The position numbers and the translations under genes are program-made. From assembly GCF_020171345.1 (NCBI RefSeq), contig NZ_JAIUZM010000001.1:1178001-1242000 (forward strand): a DNA stretch of 64,000 nucleotides, given 5' to 3'. This DNA is from Microbulbifer agarilyticus (lineage in GTDB: Bacteria; Pseudomonadota; Gammaproteobacteria; Pseudomonadales; Cellvibrionaceae). Positions 1 through 8,268 of this stretch are shown here, piece after piece; within the stretch, counting starts at the first letter, position 1; each line of letters starts with the position of its first letter. The notes under the pieces were generated by a model. The model searched no databases. It was not told the origin of the DNA and saw nothing but the letters and a program-made list of their open reading frames with translations.

Positions 1-458
1 GGGCTCGGTCCGGTACCTTCGGTAATCACCTTGTACTGCAGGCCGGAATCGGTGGTCTGTACGCCGTCTTTCTTGGCGTTTTCTTCCAGGAACTTCTTAC
101 CTTCTTCCAGGTTCTTATCCGCCGACGCTTTGAAGTCAGATTCCTGCTTCTCCATCAGCTCTTTTTGCTTGGCCTGCATGTTTTCCTGGAATACCTGGAT
201 CACTTTTTGCTTTTCTTCCTGGCTCAGGCGGGACTCGCGACCGCTAGCGACATCTTGCAGCGCCATGGCAACAATTGACGGGTCCAGGGCGACTTCCTGG
301 CTCTTGAGGCGGTTAGCCATATCTTCAGCGATGATATAGCTGACCTTCTGCTCCTGGGTTTCCAGTTTGACGTCTGCAGAACCGGCAGACTCCTGCTTGT
401 TACAACCGACCAGTGCAATACCCAACGCAATCGCAGCAGCCAAAGAAGTTTTATTCAT
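1..458 (-). CDS. FKBP-type peptidyl-prolyl isomerase lipoprotein (3' end outside window)
   Basis: The frame reads from ATG at 458 to the window edge, giving about 152 N-terminal residues without a stop. It begins with a lipoprotein signal whose lipobox L-V-G-C puts the lipidated Cys at residue 19. A charged helical stretch (about 35–130) matches the FKBP N-terminal dimerisation domain of FkpA/Mip proteins. The last residues (G-L-Q-Y-K-V-I-T-E-G-T-G) are the first strand of the FKBP catalytic domain, so most of that domain lies off the window. Known role of the family: proline isomerisation and chaperoning of envelope proteins. In Pseudomonas an FKBP gene also sits beside algP, as here, where algP is divergent. 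Family call is firm; the exact subfamily is not. Confidence 0.88.
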   Translation of the reverse strand, partial: MNKTSLAAAIALGIALVGCNKQESAGSADVKLETQEQKVSYIIAEDMANRLKSQEVALDPSIVAMALQDVASGRESRLSQEEKQKVIQVFQENMQAKQKELMEKQESDFKASADKNLEEGKKFLEENAKKDGVQTTDSGLQYKVITEGTGPS

Positions 459-985
459 GAGAGTTGTCTCTTTATTTCCGTGAAACATTGTAAATAGCGA
501 TGGCGAGCACCGGTATTAATCGAGCAGGTCCTGTATTCCCTGCCTATGCCGCTGTTGTACACCCTGACACCCAGGTGCATTGTGCGGCAGATCACAGTAT
601 CGCAAGCCGGACCGCAGCGAACGGCAAGTCTAACCCATGCGCGAACGACCTGCACACCACCATACTCTTATCGCATTCGCTGCATCGGACAGCGATTCTT
701 CGCGGTTGTTTCATTTTGCTGACAGGCGCAATTCGGGCTGAGGGTATGCTGGAAATTTGAAAGCCTTATGCCGCAGTTATTAAAAAGTTAAAAAATCCTG
801 TGTGCTGCAGGGATGCACGAAGCAAATAACAGCGCTATTATCAGCGTTAGACCTCGACTTTTTTCTCCGGCAGAGAGGTGGTTCTGTCACACCGAGATAT
901 CTTGGGGGATGTCTTGGGGAGAGTCATCGGGGCCCCCTTTTAATAACGATTTTCACAACCCGTTCCAACCGCAGGATATTGAATC
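459..985. other. Divergent intergenic region between the FKBP gene and algP
   Basis: This 527-base gap holds no convincing gene; short open frames in it lack ribosome sites and recognisable products. On the minus strand TACAAT (487–492) is a plausible -10 for the FKBP gene but lacks a good -35. On the plus strand TTGAAA (757–762), 17 bases, then TTAAAA (780–785) is a weak promoter candidate for algP. The algP start is preceded by AGGATA at 973–978. Confidence 0.35.
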
Positions 986-1948
986 ATGGCCGCCAAACGC
1001 AAAGCCGCTGTTTCCATTGACGCTCTTGAAAAACAGATCGCCAAGATCGCCACCCAAATTGAAAAAGCACGAGCCAAGGAAGTGGCCGATGCCGATAAGG
1101 CCCTGAAGAAAGCCACGAAAGATGCCGACAAGGCCAAGACTCAGGTAGCCAAGGCCAAAGCCAAAGTCGCGACTGCCCGCGCTGCCGGCGCCAAGGCAAA
1201 GACCCCGGCCGCCAAGGCCTCTGCCAAGAAGAAAGCCGACGCAGCCAAGTCTGCGCTGGCCAAGGTAGAAAAGCTTGCCAAGGAAGCCATGGTAGCGCTG
1301 AGCGGAAGCAAGGCCGCTGCCGCAGCCGCCAAGCTGTCCGACAAGACTGCAAAAGCCGTGAAGAAAGCCGGTGATGCGGCGGCCAAAAAAGTGCAGGCCG
1401 CGAGCAAGCCGAAAAAGAAAAAAGCGGCAGCCAAGAAAGCGACTGCTAGCAAGCCGGCCGCCGAGAAGAAAGCTGTAGCCAAAAAGGCCACAGTGAAGAA
1501 GGCGGCAACCAAGAAAGCCCCAGCCAAGAAAGCGACAGCGAAAAAAGCAGCCCCTAAAAAAGCTGCACCGAAGAAAGCCGCAACCAAGAAGGTCGCCGCA
1601 AAACCTGCAGCTAAGCCAGCCGCCAAAAAGGCCGCACCGAAGAAGCCGTCAAAAAAGCCTGCAGTAGACAAATCTAACGGCGCCGCCGCGAAACCGGCCG
1701 CTCAGCCAGCGCCAGCCGCCGCGCCCGCAGCCGCGCCCGCAGCCGCTCCAGTAAGCGCATCTCCGGCACCGGTAATGAGCAAAACATCAGAGCCGAAGCC
1801 CGAACCGAAACCAATGGTACCCGAGTCCAGCGCTGCGGCCGCGACCCCGGTAACCCCAAGCATCACCCCAAGCACGCCGGCCAAGAGCCTGTTTTCCACT
1901 GAGGAAAATCCGCACTACGGCCCTGAGGAGCACAAGCACAAGAGCTAA
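986..1948 (+). CDS. algP: AlgP-like histone H1-like lysine/alanine-rich protein
   Basis: A 320-residue, extremely basic protein. Residues 1–100 are Lys/Ala-rich and probably helical. Residues about 100–235 are tandem degenerate units of the A-A-K-K-A / K-P-A-A type, followed by a Pro/Ala stretch (about 235–265) and a short acidic-histidine tail. This is the architecture of Pseudomonas AlgP, a eukaryotic histone H1-like protein first described as an alginate regulator and thought to bind DNA non-specifically. ATG is preceded by AGGATA. Neighbours support the call: an FKBP gene on one side, a TIGR02444 gene and an ABC-F gene on the other, as in Pseudomonas. Repeat-driven length variation between strains is likely. 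A long opposite-strand frame here is a composition shadow. Confidence 0.85.
   Translation: MAAKRKAAVSIDALEKQIAKIATQIEKARAKEVADADKALKKATKDADKAKTQVAKAKAKVATARAAGAKAKTPAAKASAKKKADAAKSALAKVEKLAKEAMVALSGSKAAAAAAKLSDKTAKAVKKAGDAAAKKVQAASKPKKKKAAAKKATASKPAAEKKAVAKKATVKKAATKKAPAKKATAKKAAPKKAAPKKAATKKVAAKPAAKPAAKKAAPKKPSKKPAVDKSNGAAAKPAAQPAPAAAPAAAPAAAPVSASPAPVMSKTSEPKPEPKPMVPESSAAAATPVTPSITPSTPAKSLFSTEENPHYGPEEHKHKS
1390..1680. repeat. Degenerate Lys/Ala-coding tandem repeats inside algP
   Basis: About 290 bases of short units encoding A-A-K-K-A, A-P-K-K-A and K-P-A-A variants. Units run 12–18 bases and are too diverged for exact tandem copies, but the array is low-complexity and could change length by recombination. 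Confidence 0.7.
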
Positions 1949-2514
1949 CTTGTGCGATCACCGGCTCCTTCATTGCCCAAGCCTGAGCCTGCTGCACGCG
2001 TGCTAGCGTTATAGGCATCTTGAGAGCTATAGGCATCGATCAGGCCCGCCCAGCGGGCCTGATCTTTTTGCATCAGACCATATTGTTCTCCGGCCAACGC
2101 CAGCGGTGAGCGCGTCTCCGGCCAGGTTTCTCCATTCAGCTTCCACAACGCGGCCAACTGGCGCTGCTCCATGCGAATCTCATTGCGCTTGCACCATTCG
2201 TATAGCCGGCTCTGCTTGTTAATACGCCCTACAAAGCGGCGCAGGTTGCGCACGGTATTGATCATGCGACGCCGCGGCGCCAACCCCCGATCCGCCACTC
2301 GCCAGCTTTCGTGACTCAGTTGGCGACCACAGGCGCAGGTGTAACTGGCCCACAACATCAGACATACGTCCGCCCCTTTGCTGTCCTGACACTCCAGCAG
2401 GAAGTCGGCCACCGACGGCTGGCGATAAAACTCGAGACTGAAATCCCACAGGGGGTTCTGCAAAGGCGAATTTGACGGAGAGTGCGGCGGTGATGGAGGT
2501 GCGGTTTCTGTCAC
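1945..2514 (-). CDS. TIGR02444 family protein, function unknown
   Basis: A 189-residue protein beginning at a GTG codon, with GGGA about 8 bases upstream. After a Pro/Ser-rich N-terminus (1–20) come the family features: W-D-F-S-L-E-F-Y near residue 24, a D-V-C-L-M-L-W-A segment near 50, and a run of Arg-rich helices. A C-A-C-G pair near residue 61 could bind metal. The family is small and found in gammaproteobacteria, usually beside algP and an ABC-F gene; no biochemical role is known to me. Its 3' end overlaps the 3' end of convergent algP by 4 bases. The apparent algP terminator lies inside this reading frame (2038–2069). Confidence 0.75.
   Translation of the reverse strand: MTETAPPSPPHSPSNSPLQNPLWDFSLEFYRQPSVADFLLECQDSKGADVCLMLWASYTCACGRQLSHESWRVADRGLAPRRRMINTVRNLRRFVGRINKQSRLYEWCKRNEIRMEQRQLAALWKLNGETWPETRSPLALAGEQYGLMQKDQARWAGLIDAYSSQDAYNASTRAAGSGLGNEGAGDRTS
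2038..2069 (+). terminator. Rho-independent terminator for algP, embedded in the convergent gene
   Basis: GATCAGGCCCGC (2038–2049), loop CCA, GCGGGCCTGATC (2053–2064), then TTTTT. This is a perfect 12-bp stem followed by a T-run on the plus strand, about 90 bases after the algP stop. It lies wholly within codons of the TIGR02444 gene. Confidence 0.75.
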
Positions 2515-2599
2515 GATAGAATCCCGGCGAAATTGTTATGCGACGACATTGTTATGGGGATAGCCTAGTCAATATCGCGCGAAATCAAAGAGGTTTCCA

Positions 2600-4513
2600 T
2601 TGATCAATCTGCAAGGGGTGTCGCTGCAAGTGGGCGGGCGCGACCTGCTCAACGACGCCAGCTGCCGCATCTTCCCCGGCCACAAGGTCGGCATCATCGG
2701 TGCCAACGGCTGCGGCAAATCCACCCTGTTCAAGATGTTGCTGAAGCAGCAGGAGAGCGACGCGGGCAGTGTCGAAGTCCCGGCGGGCTGGGAAATTGCG
2801 CATATGGCCCAGGAGGTGTCGGCCAGTGACCGCAGCGCCCTGGACTACGCGCTGGACGGTGACCACCGCCTGCGCGAGCTACAGCAGGCGCTGGAAGCCG
2901 CAGAGGCCGATGGCAGCGACGGCAAGCGCATTGGCGAACTGCACGAGCGCATGGCCGCAATCGACGGCTATTCGGGCCCGGCGCGCGCCGCGCAGCTGTT
3001 GGATGGCCTGGGCTTCTCCCATGCCGATCAGCAGCGTCCGGTGCAGAGCTTCTCCGGTGGCTGGCGTATTCGTTTAAACCTGGCGCGCGCACTGATGTGC
3101 CCGGCTGACCTGTTGCTGCTCGACGAACCCACCAACCACCTGGATCTGGATGCCACCCTGTGGCTGGAGCAGTGGCTGCAACGCTTCCCCGGTACCCTGC
3201 TAATCATCTCGCACGACCGGGATTTCCTGGACGCGGTGGTGGACGGCATTATCAGCTTCGAACAGCAGGATCTGGTACTCTACAGCGGCAACTACACCGC
3301 GTTTGAGCGGGCCCGTGCCGAGCGCCTGGCACAGCAGCAAATTCAATACGAGAAGCAGCAGGCCCAGCGCGCACATATGGAAGATTTCGTGCGTCGCTTC
3401 CGCGCAAAGGCGACCAAGGCCAAGCAGGCCCAGAGCCGCCTGAAGGCGCTCGACCGCATGGCCGAGATCGCCCCGGCGCATGTAGACTCACCATTCCGTT
3501 TCCGCCTGCCGGCTTCCGAGAAAGTTTCCAACCCACTGGTGGATCTGCGCGAGGCGGAAATCGGTTACCCCGACAAAACCATTCTGCCGCGCGTGGAAAT
3601 GGGCATTCAGCCCGGTCGACGCATCGGCCTGCTGGGCCCCAACGGCGCCGGTAAATCCTCACTGATCAAAACCCTCGCCGGCGAGCTGCCGCTGCTCAGT
3701 GGCGAGCGCCAGTGCGGCGAGCACCTGAAGATCGGTTACTTTGCCCAGCACCAGCTGGAAGCGCTGGATTCCAAGGCCTCACCCATACTGCACGTACAGC
3801 GGCTGTCGCCGGATGCCAGCGAACAGGAACTGCGCGACTTTTTGGGTGGCTACGGCTTTATCGGCGACCGGGTATTCGAACCGGTGGGCGGTTTTTCCGG
3901 CGGTGAAAAAGCCCGCGTGGCGCTGGCACTGCTGGCGTGGCAGAAACCCAACCTGTTGCTGCTGGACGAACCGACCAACCACCTGGACCTGGAAATGCGC
4001 CATGCACTGACGCTGGCGCTGGCGGAGTTCCCGGGGGCGGTCATTCTGGTATCGCACGATCGCCACCTGCTGGCGAACACCACTGACGAGTTTATTCTGG
4101 TGGCAGACGGCCGCGCCGAACCCTTCGACGGCGACCTGGATGATTACAAACAGTGGTTGCTGGCGTTCAAGCGTGAAGAAAAACGTCAGTCCGGAAATGA
4201 CGCGCCGAGTACCGACGACAAGCCCGCCGAAGACAAGAAGGCCCAGCGGCGCGCGGCCGCAGCCCTGCGCGAGCAACTCAAGCCGTTGACCAACAAGCTC
4301 AAAAGTATCGAGCAGAAGATGGCCAAGGCGGAAAAGGAAGTACAGCGGCTGGAAGAGAAACTCGCGGATGAAGATCTCTACAGCGGTGGCCGCCAGGATG
4401 AAATTACCCAATTGACCAAAGCGCAGGGCGAGGCGCGGGAAAGCCTGGAAGAACTGGAAATGGCGTGGCTGGAAGTCTCCGAGGCACTGGAGGCAGCGCG
4501 CTCGGGTAGTTAA
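2600..4513 (+). CDS. yheS: ABC-F family ATPase, YheS-like
   Basis: A 637-residue soluble protein with two ABC ATPase cassettes and no membrane segment. Cassette 1 has Walker A G-A-N-G-C-G-K-S (34–41), signature S-F-S-G-G-W (about 149) and Walker B L-L-L-D-E-P-T-N-H-L-D (about 171). Cassette 2 has G-P-N-G-A-G-K-S (about 346), F-S-G-G-E (about 431) and the same Walker B (about 451). An inter-domain linker rich in charged residues and a C-terminal coiled coil (about 540–637) complete the ABC-F plan; length equals E. coli YheS. Members of the family bind the ribosomal E site and modulate translation. The start is TTG with AGAGG upstream; no in-frame ATG lies nearby. Confidence 0.9.
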   Translation: MINLQGVSLQVGGRDLLNDASCRIFPGHKVGIIGANGCGKSTLFKMLLKQQESDAGSVEVPAGWEIAHMAQEVSASDRSALDYALDGDHRLRELQQALEAAEADGSDGKRIGELHERMAAIDGYSGPARAAQLLDGLGFSHADQQRPVQSFSGGWRIRLNLARALMCPADLLLLDEPTNHLDLDATLWLEQWLQRFPGTLLIISHDRDFLDAVVDGIISFEQQDLVLYSGNYTAFERARAERLAQQQIQYEKQQAQRAHMEDFVRRFRAKATKAKQAQSRLKALDRMAEIAPAHVDSPFRFRLPASEKVSNPLVDLREAEIGYPDKTILPRVEMGIQPGRRIGLLGPNGAGKSSLIKTLAGELPLLSGERQCGEHLKIGYFAQHQLEALDSKASPILHVQRLSPDASEQELRDFLGGYGFIGDRVFEPVGGFSGGEKARVALALLAWQKPNLLLLDEPTNHLDLEMRHALTLALAEFPGAVILVSHDRHLLANTTDEFILVADGRAEPFDGDLDDYKQWLLAFKREEKRQSGNDAPSTDDKPAEDKKAQRRAAAALREQLKPLTNKLKSIEQKMAKAEKEVQRLEEKLADEDLYSGGRQDEITQLTKAQGEARESLEELEMAWLEVSEALEAARSGS

Positions 4514-4542
4514 CACGCTGACCCGATACGACCCCTGCGCGG

Positions 4543-5370
4543 CTATTTCGACATTTCGTAGGGGTCGTAGCCTTCGCGCGGGCAGCCATCTTCATTGACC
4601 GCCATGCCCATGGGCGTATTCGGGCAGAGGTCGAGATAGTCCGGTATGCCATCGCCATCGGTGTCGATGGGACAGCCGCGAACATCCACATCGATACCTG
4701 GCGGTGTCTGCGGGCATTCGTCGGCGTCGTCATAGACGCCGTCACCATCGCGATCGTAAATTGCCACCGGGTCCTCGCCCCATTGGTAGCCGATCGACAT
4801 ACTCACATAGGCGTCGAGCCCACTTTCTTCCACACCCTGGAACCCCCGTGCATCGCCGCGCACTTGCCAGCGCGGGTGGAGACGGTACTTCACGCCCATG
4901 CCAAAGTTGACCATGGTCTGGCGGCGGTACCAGTCAAACGGGTAGCCGAAAGTGTCCTCGTCGATACGCAACTCGCCAATCCCCGCCACCACATAGGGCT
5001 GCCAGTCGTAGTTACCGCAAAAGCGTCCGGCAAATTGATACAGCAGGTCGAGATGGTAATTCTGCACCTCGACATCCTCAAACGTATCCTGCACGTCGAC
5101 GCTGAAGTAGTTGTAAACCCCTTCAAGAGCCCAGCGATCGGTAACGTTGTAACCAAAGCCGATACCGCCACCGGCGCGATCGTCCAGCTCAAATCCGAAG
5201 TAGGGGGTGCCATCGAGGCGCTGGTCGTCAAACCAGTAATAGCCGCCATTGAGATACAGGTTGAGGGTGCCTTCCGCATCGGACACGGCCTGGCCACTGG
5301 ACAGGAGCAGGGCGCCGCCAAGCAGCAGCGTGCGCAGGAATTTGCGGGCGGTGGTGGGGCTTGTTGTCAT
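4543..5370 (-). CDS. Outer-membrane beta-barrel protein with calcium-binding TSP3-like repeats
   Basis: A 275-residue exported protein. The ATG at 5370 is preferred to an upstream start because it directly precedes an Arg-containing signal peptide (residues 1–30, L-L-L-G-G-A-L-L-L core). Residues about 33–225 alternate aromatic/hydrophobic and polar residues as in the 8-stranded OmpA/OprF barrel. The tail carries two Asp-rich repeats, D-R-D-G-D-G-V-Y-D and D-T-D-G-D-G-I-P-D, each ending in C-P as in thrombospondin type 3 linkers. In OprF-type proteins this linker precedes a peptidoglycan-binding OmpA domain, but here the protein stops about 15 residues after the second repeat. It probably sits in the outer membrane without a wall anchor. 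Confidence 0.78.
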   Translation of the reverse strand: MTTSPTTARKFLRTLLLGGALLLSSGQAVSDAEGTLNLYLNGGYYWFDDQRLDGTPYFGFELDDRAGGGIGFGYNVTDRWALEGVYNYFSVDVQDTFEDVEVQNYHLDLLYQFAGRFCGNYDWQPYVVAGIGELRIDEDTFGYPFDWYRRQTMVNFGMGVKYRLHPRWQVRGDARGFQGVEESGLDAYVSMSIGYQWGEDPVAIYDRDGDGVYDDADECPQTPPGIDVDVRGCPIDTDGDGIPDYLDLCPNTPMGMAVNEDGCPREGYDPYEMSK

Positions 5371-5459
5371 TGTTGCTCCGGAGCATCCATTTACCGGTAG
5401 ACACAAGATAGCACAGCGAACCGCGGCCCATTTCCCCCGCGGCTCGCTATATTGTCGGC

Positions 5460-6197
5460 TTATTTTCTTTTGTACAGCAGGTCCCACACACCGTGGCCAA
5501 GACGCTCACCGCGGCGCTCGAATTTGGTCTGCGGACGGAATTCCGGGCGCGGGGCGTATTGCCCTTTACCGGCGGCATTCTCCAGCATGTCCTCGGCTTC
5601 GAGCACTTCGAGCATTTGCTCGGCGTAGTTTTCCCAGTCGGTGGCCATGTGCATCAGCGCGCCGGGTTTGAGCTTGCTACACAGCAGTTTCACGAACTCG
5701 GGCTGCACGATACGGCGCTTGTTGTGCTTTTTCTTGTGCCACGGATCGGGGAAGTACAGCTGGAAACGATCCAGGCTGGCGTCGGGAATACAGTCGTTCA
5801 GCACGTCGATGGCGTCGGCCATATACACGCGCAGGTTTTTGACCTCTTCCTTGCCGGCATTGTTAATCAGACGGCCGACACCCGGTGGATGCACTTCGAT
5901 GCCAATAAAGTGTTTATCCTGCTCGGCCTTGGTCATTTCCAGCAGGGAATCGCCCATGCCGAATCCAATTTCCAATACCACAGGGGCCTCGGCACCGAAA
6001 ACCTCTGCCGGGTTGATCGCGCCGTCGTAAAGAGACAGGCCAAACGTGCCCCAGTAGTTATCAAACGCGTTGCGCTGACCTTCGGTCATACGCCCGCCGC
6101 GGATCACGTAGCTACGGATGGATTTCTTTTTGAACTCGGTGCGGTAGGGAAATTCTTCTTCCTCACCCACTTGTTCGTTGTTTGGCTCTTCTTGCAT
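5460..6197 (-). CDS. trmB: tRNA (guanine-N7-)-methyltransferase
   Basis: A 245-residue class I SAM methyltransferase that makes m7G46 in tRNA. Visible marks are the SAM loop E-I-G-F-G-M-G-D (about 75), acidic V-Y-M-A-D-A (about 125), the family signature F-P-D-P-W-H-K-K-K-H-N-K-R-R (about 150) and C-terminal T-K-F-E-R-R-G. The ATG at 6197 is chosen because AGAGG lies 6 bases upstream and the N-terminus (M-Q-E-E-P-N) matches the acidic lead of homologues; an in-frame start at 6242 would add 15 basic residues. A palindromic repeat lies upstream (6253–6377). Confidence 0.95.
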   Translation of the reverse strand: MQEEPNNEQVGEEEEFPYRTEFKKKSIRSYVIRGGRMTEGQRNAFDNYWGTFGLSLYDGAINPAEVFGAEAPVVLEIGFGMGDSLLEMTKAEQDKHFIGIEVHPPGVGRLINNAGKEEVKNLRVYMADAIDVLNDCIPDASLDRFQLYFPDPWHKKKHNKRRIVQPEFVKLLCSKLKPGALMHMATDWENYAEQMLEVLEAEDMLENAAGKGQYAPRPEFRPQTKFERRGERLGHGVWDLLYKRK

Positions 6198-6252
6198 CTT
6201 TACCTCTGGGCTACGTAGCTTTTTTCGAGTGCGTCGTAGCAAGTTCTAGGGC

Positions 6253-6377
6253 GGTCAAGCACCGGGTATACGTTTTCAGAACCAGGCTAGGCGCCCCCCT
6301 GTGAACCCATCCATGGGCGTTGCGGCGGCGACGTCCTGTCGCCGACGCTTCTGAAAACTTATACCCGGCACTTGGCC
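6253..6377. repeat. Dispersed palindromic element, copy 1 (subtype A, plus orientation)
   Basis: Outer arms 6253–6281 and 6349–6377 pair over about 25 of 29 positions. Inside are the conserved left segment GTGAACCCATCCATGGG (6301–6317), whose CCCAT-CC-ATGGG is a small hairpin, and an inner hairpin with GTCCT loop (GGCGAC/GTCGCC). The arms contain CACCGGGT on the left and ACCCGGCAC on the right, also seen in copy 2. It lies between the DUF423 gene and trmB, both minus strand. Confidence 0.85.
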
Positions 6378-6419
6378 TTCAATTCATGTTTCTGTGTTCT
6401 TACCACCTTGGGTTGGTGG

Positions 6420-6797
6420 TTATTTTGAATAATTTAAGGCGGCGACAAACAGGGCTATCCAGCCTCCGATCATCAATGTGCCACCAAGTGGTGTGATTGG
6501 TCCGAGGATTCTCGGTCCACCAAAGGTCAGGCCGTAAAGGCTGCCTGAGAAAAATAAAATGCCAACCGCAAAAAGCGCGCCGCTCACAATCAGTGAGGTT
6601 TTTGCACCAATTTGCTGGATCAAAATAGCCACGGCAATCAGTGCGAGCGCGTGTATCATCTGATAGTGCACGCCGGTTTTGTAGGCTTCCAATAGATTTT
6701 CCGCGACCTTGTCACGCAGCCCATGAGCGCCAAAGGCGCCGAGGATAACGCCGGTGCCACCAAAAAATGCGGCCAGCAATAAATACAATTTAGCCAT
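6420..6797 (-). CDS. DUF423 family small membrane protein
   Basis: A 125-residue hydrophobic protein with four predicted membrane helices (about 4–24, 45–65, 70–90, 98–120). The N-terminus with G-A-F-G-A-H-G-L and the later H-Y-Q-M-I-H-A-L-A-L are hallmarks of the DUF423/YgdD family of inner-membrane proteins of unknown function. ATG at 6797 follows GGAAA; an upstream in-frame start would add six non-conserved residues. The gene stands alone, flanked on both sides by inverted copies of the palindromic repeat. Confidence 0.88.
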   Translation of the reverse strand: MAKLYLLLAAFFGGTGVILGAFGAHGLRDKVAENLLEAYKTGVHYQMIHALALIAVAILIQQIGAKTSLIVSGALFAVGILFFSGSLYGLTFGGPRILGPITPLGGTLMIGGWIALFVAALNYSK

Positions 6798-6846
6798 CAG
6801 GGTTTTCCTTTCCAATCGGCAATCGAATTACAGGGGTCGCTGCGAA

Positions 6847-6958
6847 GGGGAGGTGCCGGGTGCTGCTTTTTGAAAGCGTCGGCGACAGGGACGTCGCCGC
6901 CGCAGCGCCCATGGATGGGTTCACAGCGGTTTCAAAAAGCAGCACCCGGTGCCTCCCC
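6847..6958. repeat. Dispersed palindromic element, copy 2 (subtype A, reverse orientation)
   Basis: Outer arms 6847–6875 and 6930–6958 match in 27 of 29 positions. The core, read on the minus strand, is nearly identical to copy 1 (GTGAACCCATCCATGGGCG, then the GTCCC-looped hairpin), but the arm sequence is largely different. It lies between the rpoH terminator and the DUF423 gene. Confidence 0.87.
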
Positions 6959-7012
6959 GCCACCAAGCTCGCTTTTAAACTGAATACCACTAAACCGAGC
7001 AACCCACATACG

Positions 7013-7037
7013 AAAAAACCGCGCCAGTAGCGCGGTT
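7013..7037 (-). terminator. Rho-independent terminator of rpoH
   Basis: Read on the minus strand: AACCGCGC, loop TACTG, GCGCGGTT followed by further Ts. The 8-bp stem lies about 27 bases after the rpoH stop. Confidence 0.85.
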
Positions 7038-7063
7038 CTTCAATCCGGTCAGTGAGAAGGCTA

Positions 7064-7918
<855 letters not shown>

Positions 7919-8268
7919 TCAGGATTCTCCTCGTATCGCTTATTGCCCCGCTTGGCACTTGCTGCCCGGACTGTTTCTTACCGGGACCAGTAGTTTGCGG
8001 CGGCTGCTCCATTCGGCCCTGGACTGATCAGTCTTTAAGCGGCACCGAGAGAGCAAAGTCGGCCACAGTGTAGCACTCGCAACGGGAAATGGAACCCCGT
8101 ATGGAGGTGGCCGGGATCGCGTGCCAGCCCTTGAAATACGGGAGATTAGAGCGGTTATCCACAGCAGAAGTTCCGGGGCGCGCCTGCGCTTTACCAATCT
8201 TTGCAGACTGCCCGGTCAAGCGACACAAAGGGCCGATGAGACGAGATAAATGGCGGTCAGATCGGGCG
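7919..8268 (-). other. rpoH upstream region
   Basis: This 350-base gap between ftsX and rpoH contains no gene. On the minus strand a TGC-TACACT extended -10 (TACACT at 8072–8067) is the best sigma-70 promoter candidate, with a poor -35. A perfect DnaA-box sequence lies at 8155–8163. No RNA thermometer could be judged by eye. Confidence 0.35.
8155..8163 (+). promoter_or_regulatory. Consensus DnaA box upstream of rpoH
   Basis: TTATCCACA matches the strong DnaA box exactly and lies about 240 bases before the rpoH start in non-coding DNA. In E. coli DnaA binds the rpoH promoter region, so a regulatory role is plausible; a single 9-mer can also occur by chance. Confidence 0.4.

Noticed and set aside
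1141-1671. Open frame opposite algP rich in Ala/Phe/Leu, resembling a membrane protein
   Set aside because: The antisense of Lys/Ala codons gives Phe/Leu/Ala; composition artefact.
1390-1680. Tandem short repeats considered as a CRISPR or minisatellite
   Set aside because: Units are degenerate, in frame and coding for AlgP; no constant repeat with unique spacers.
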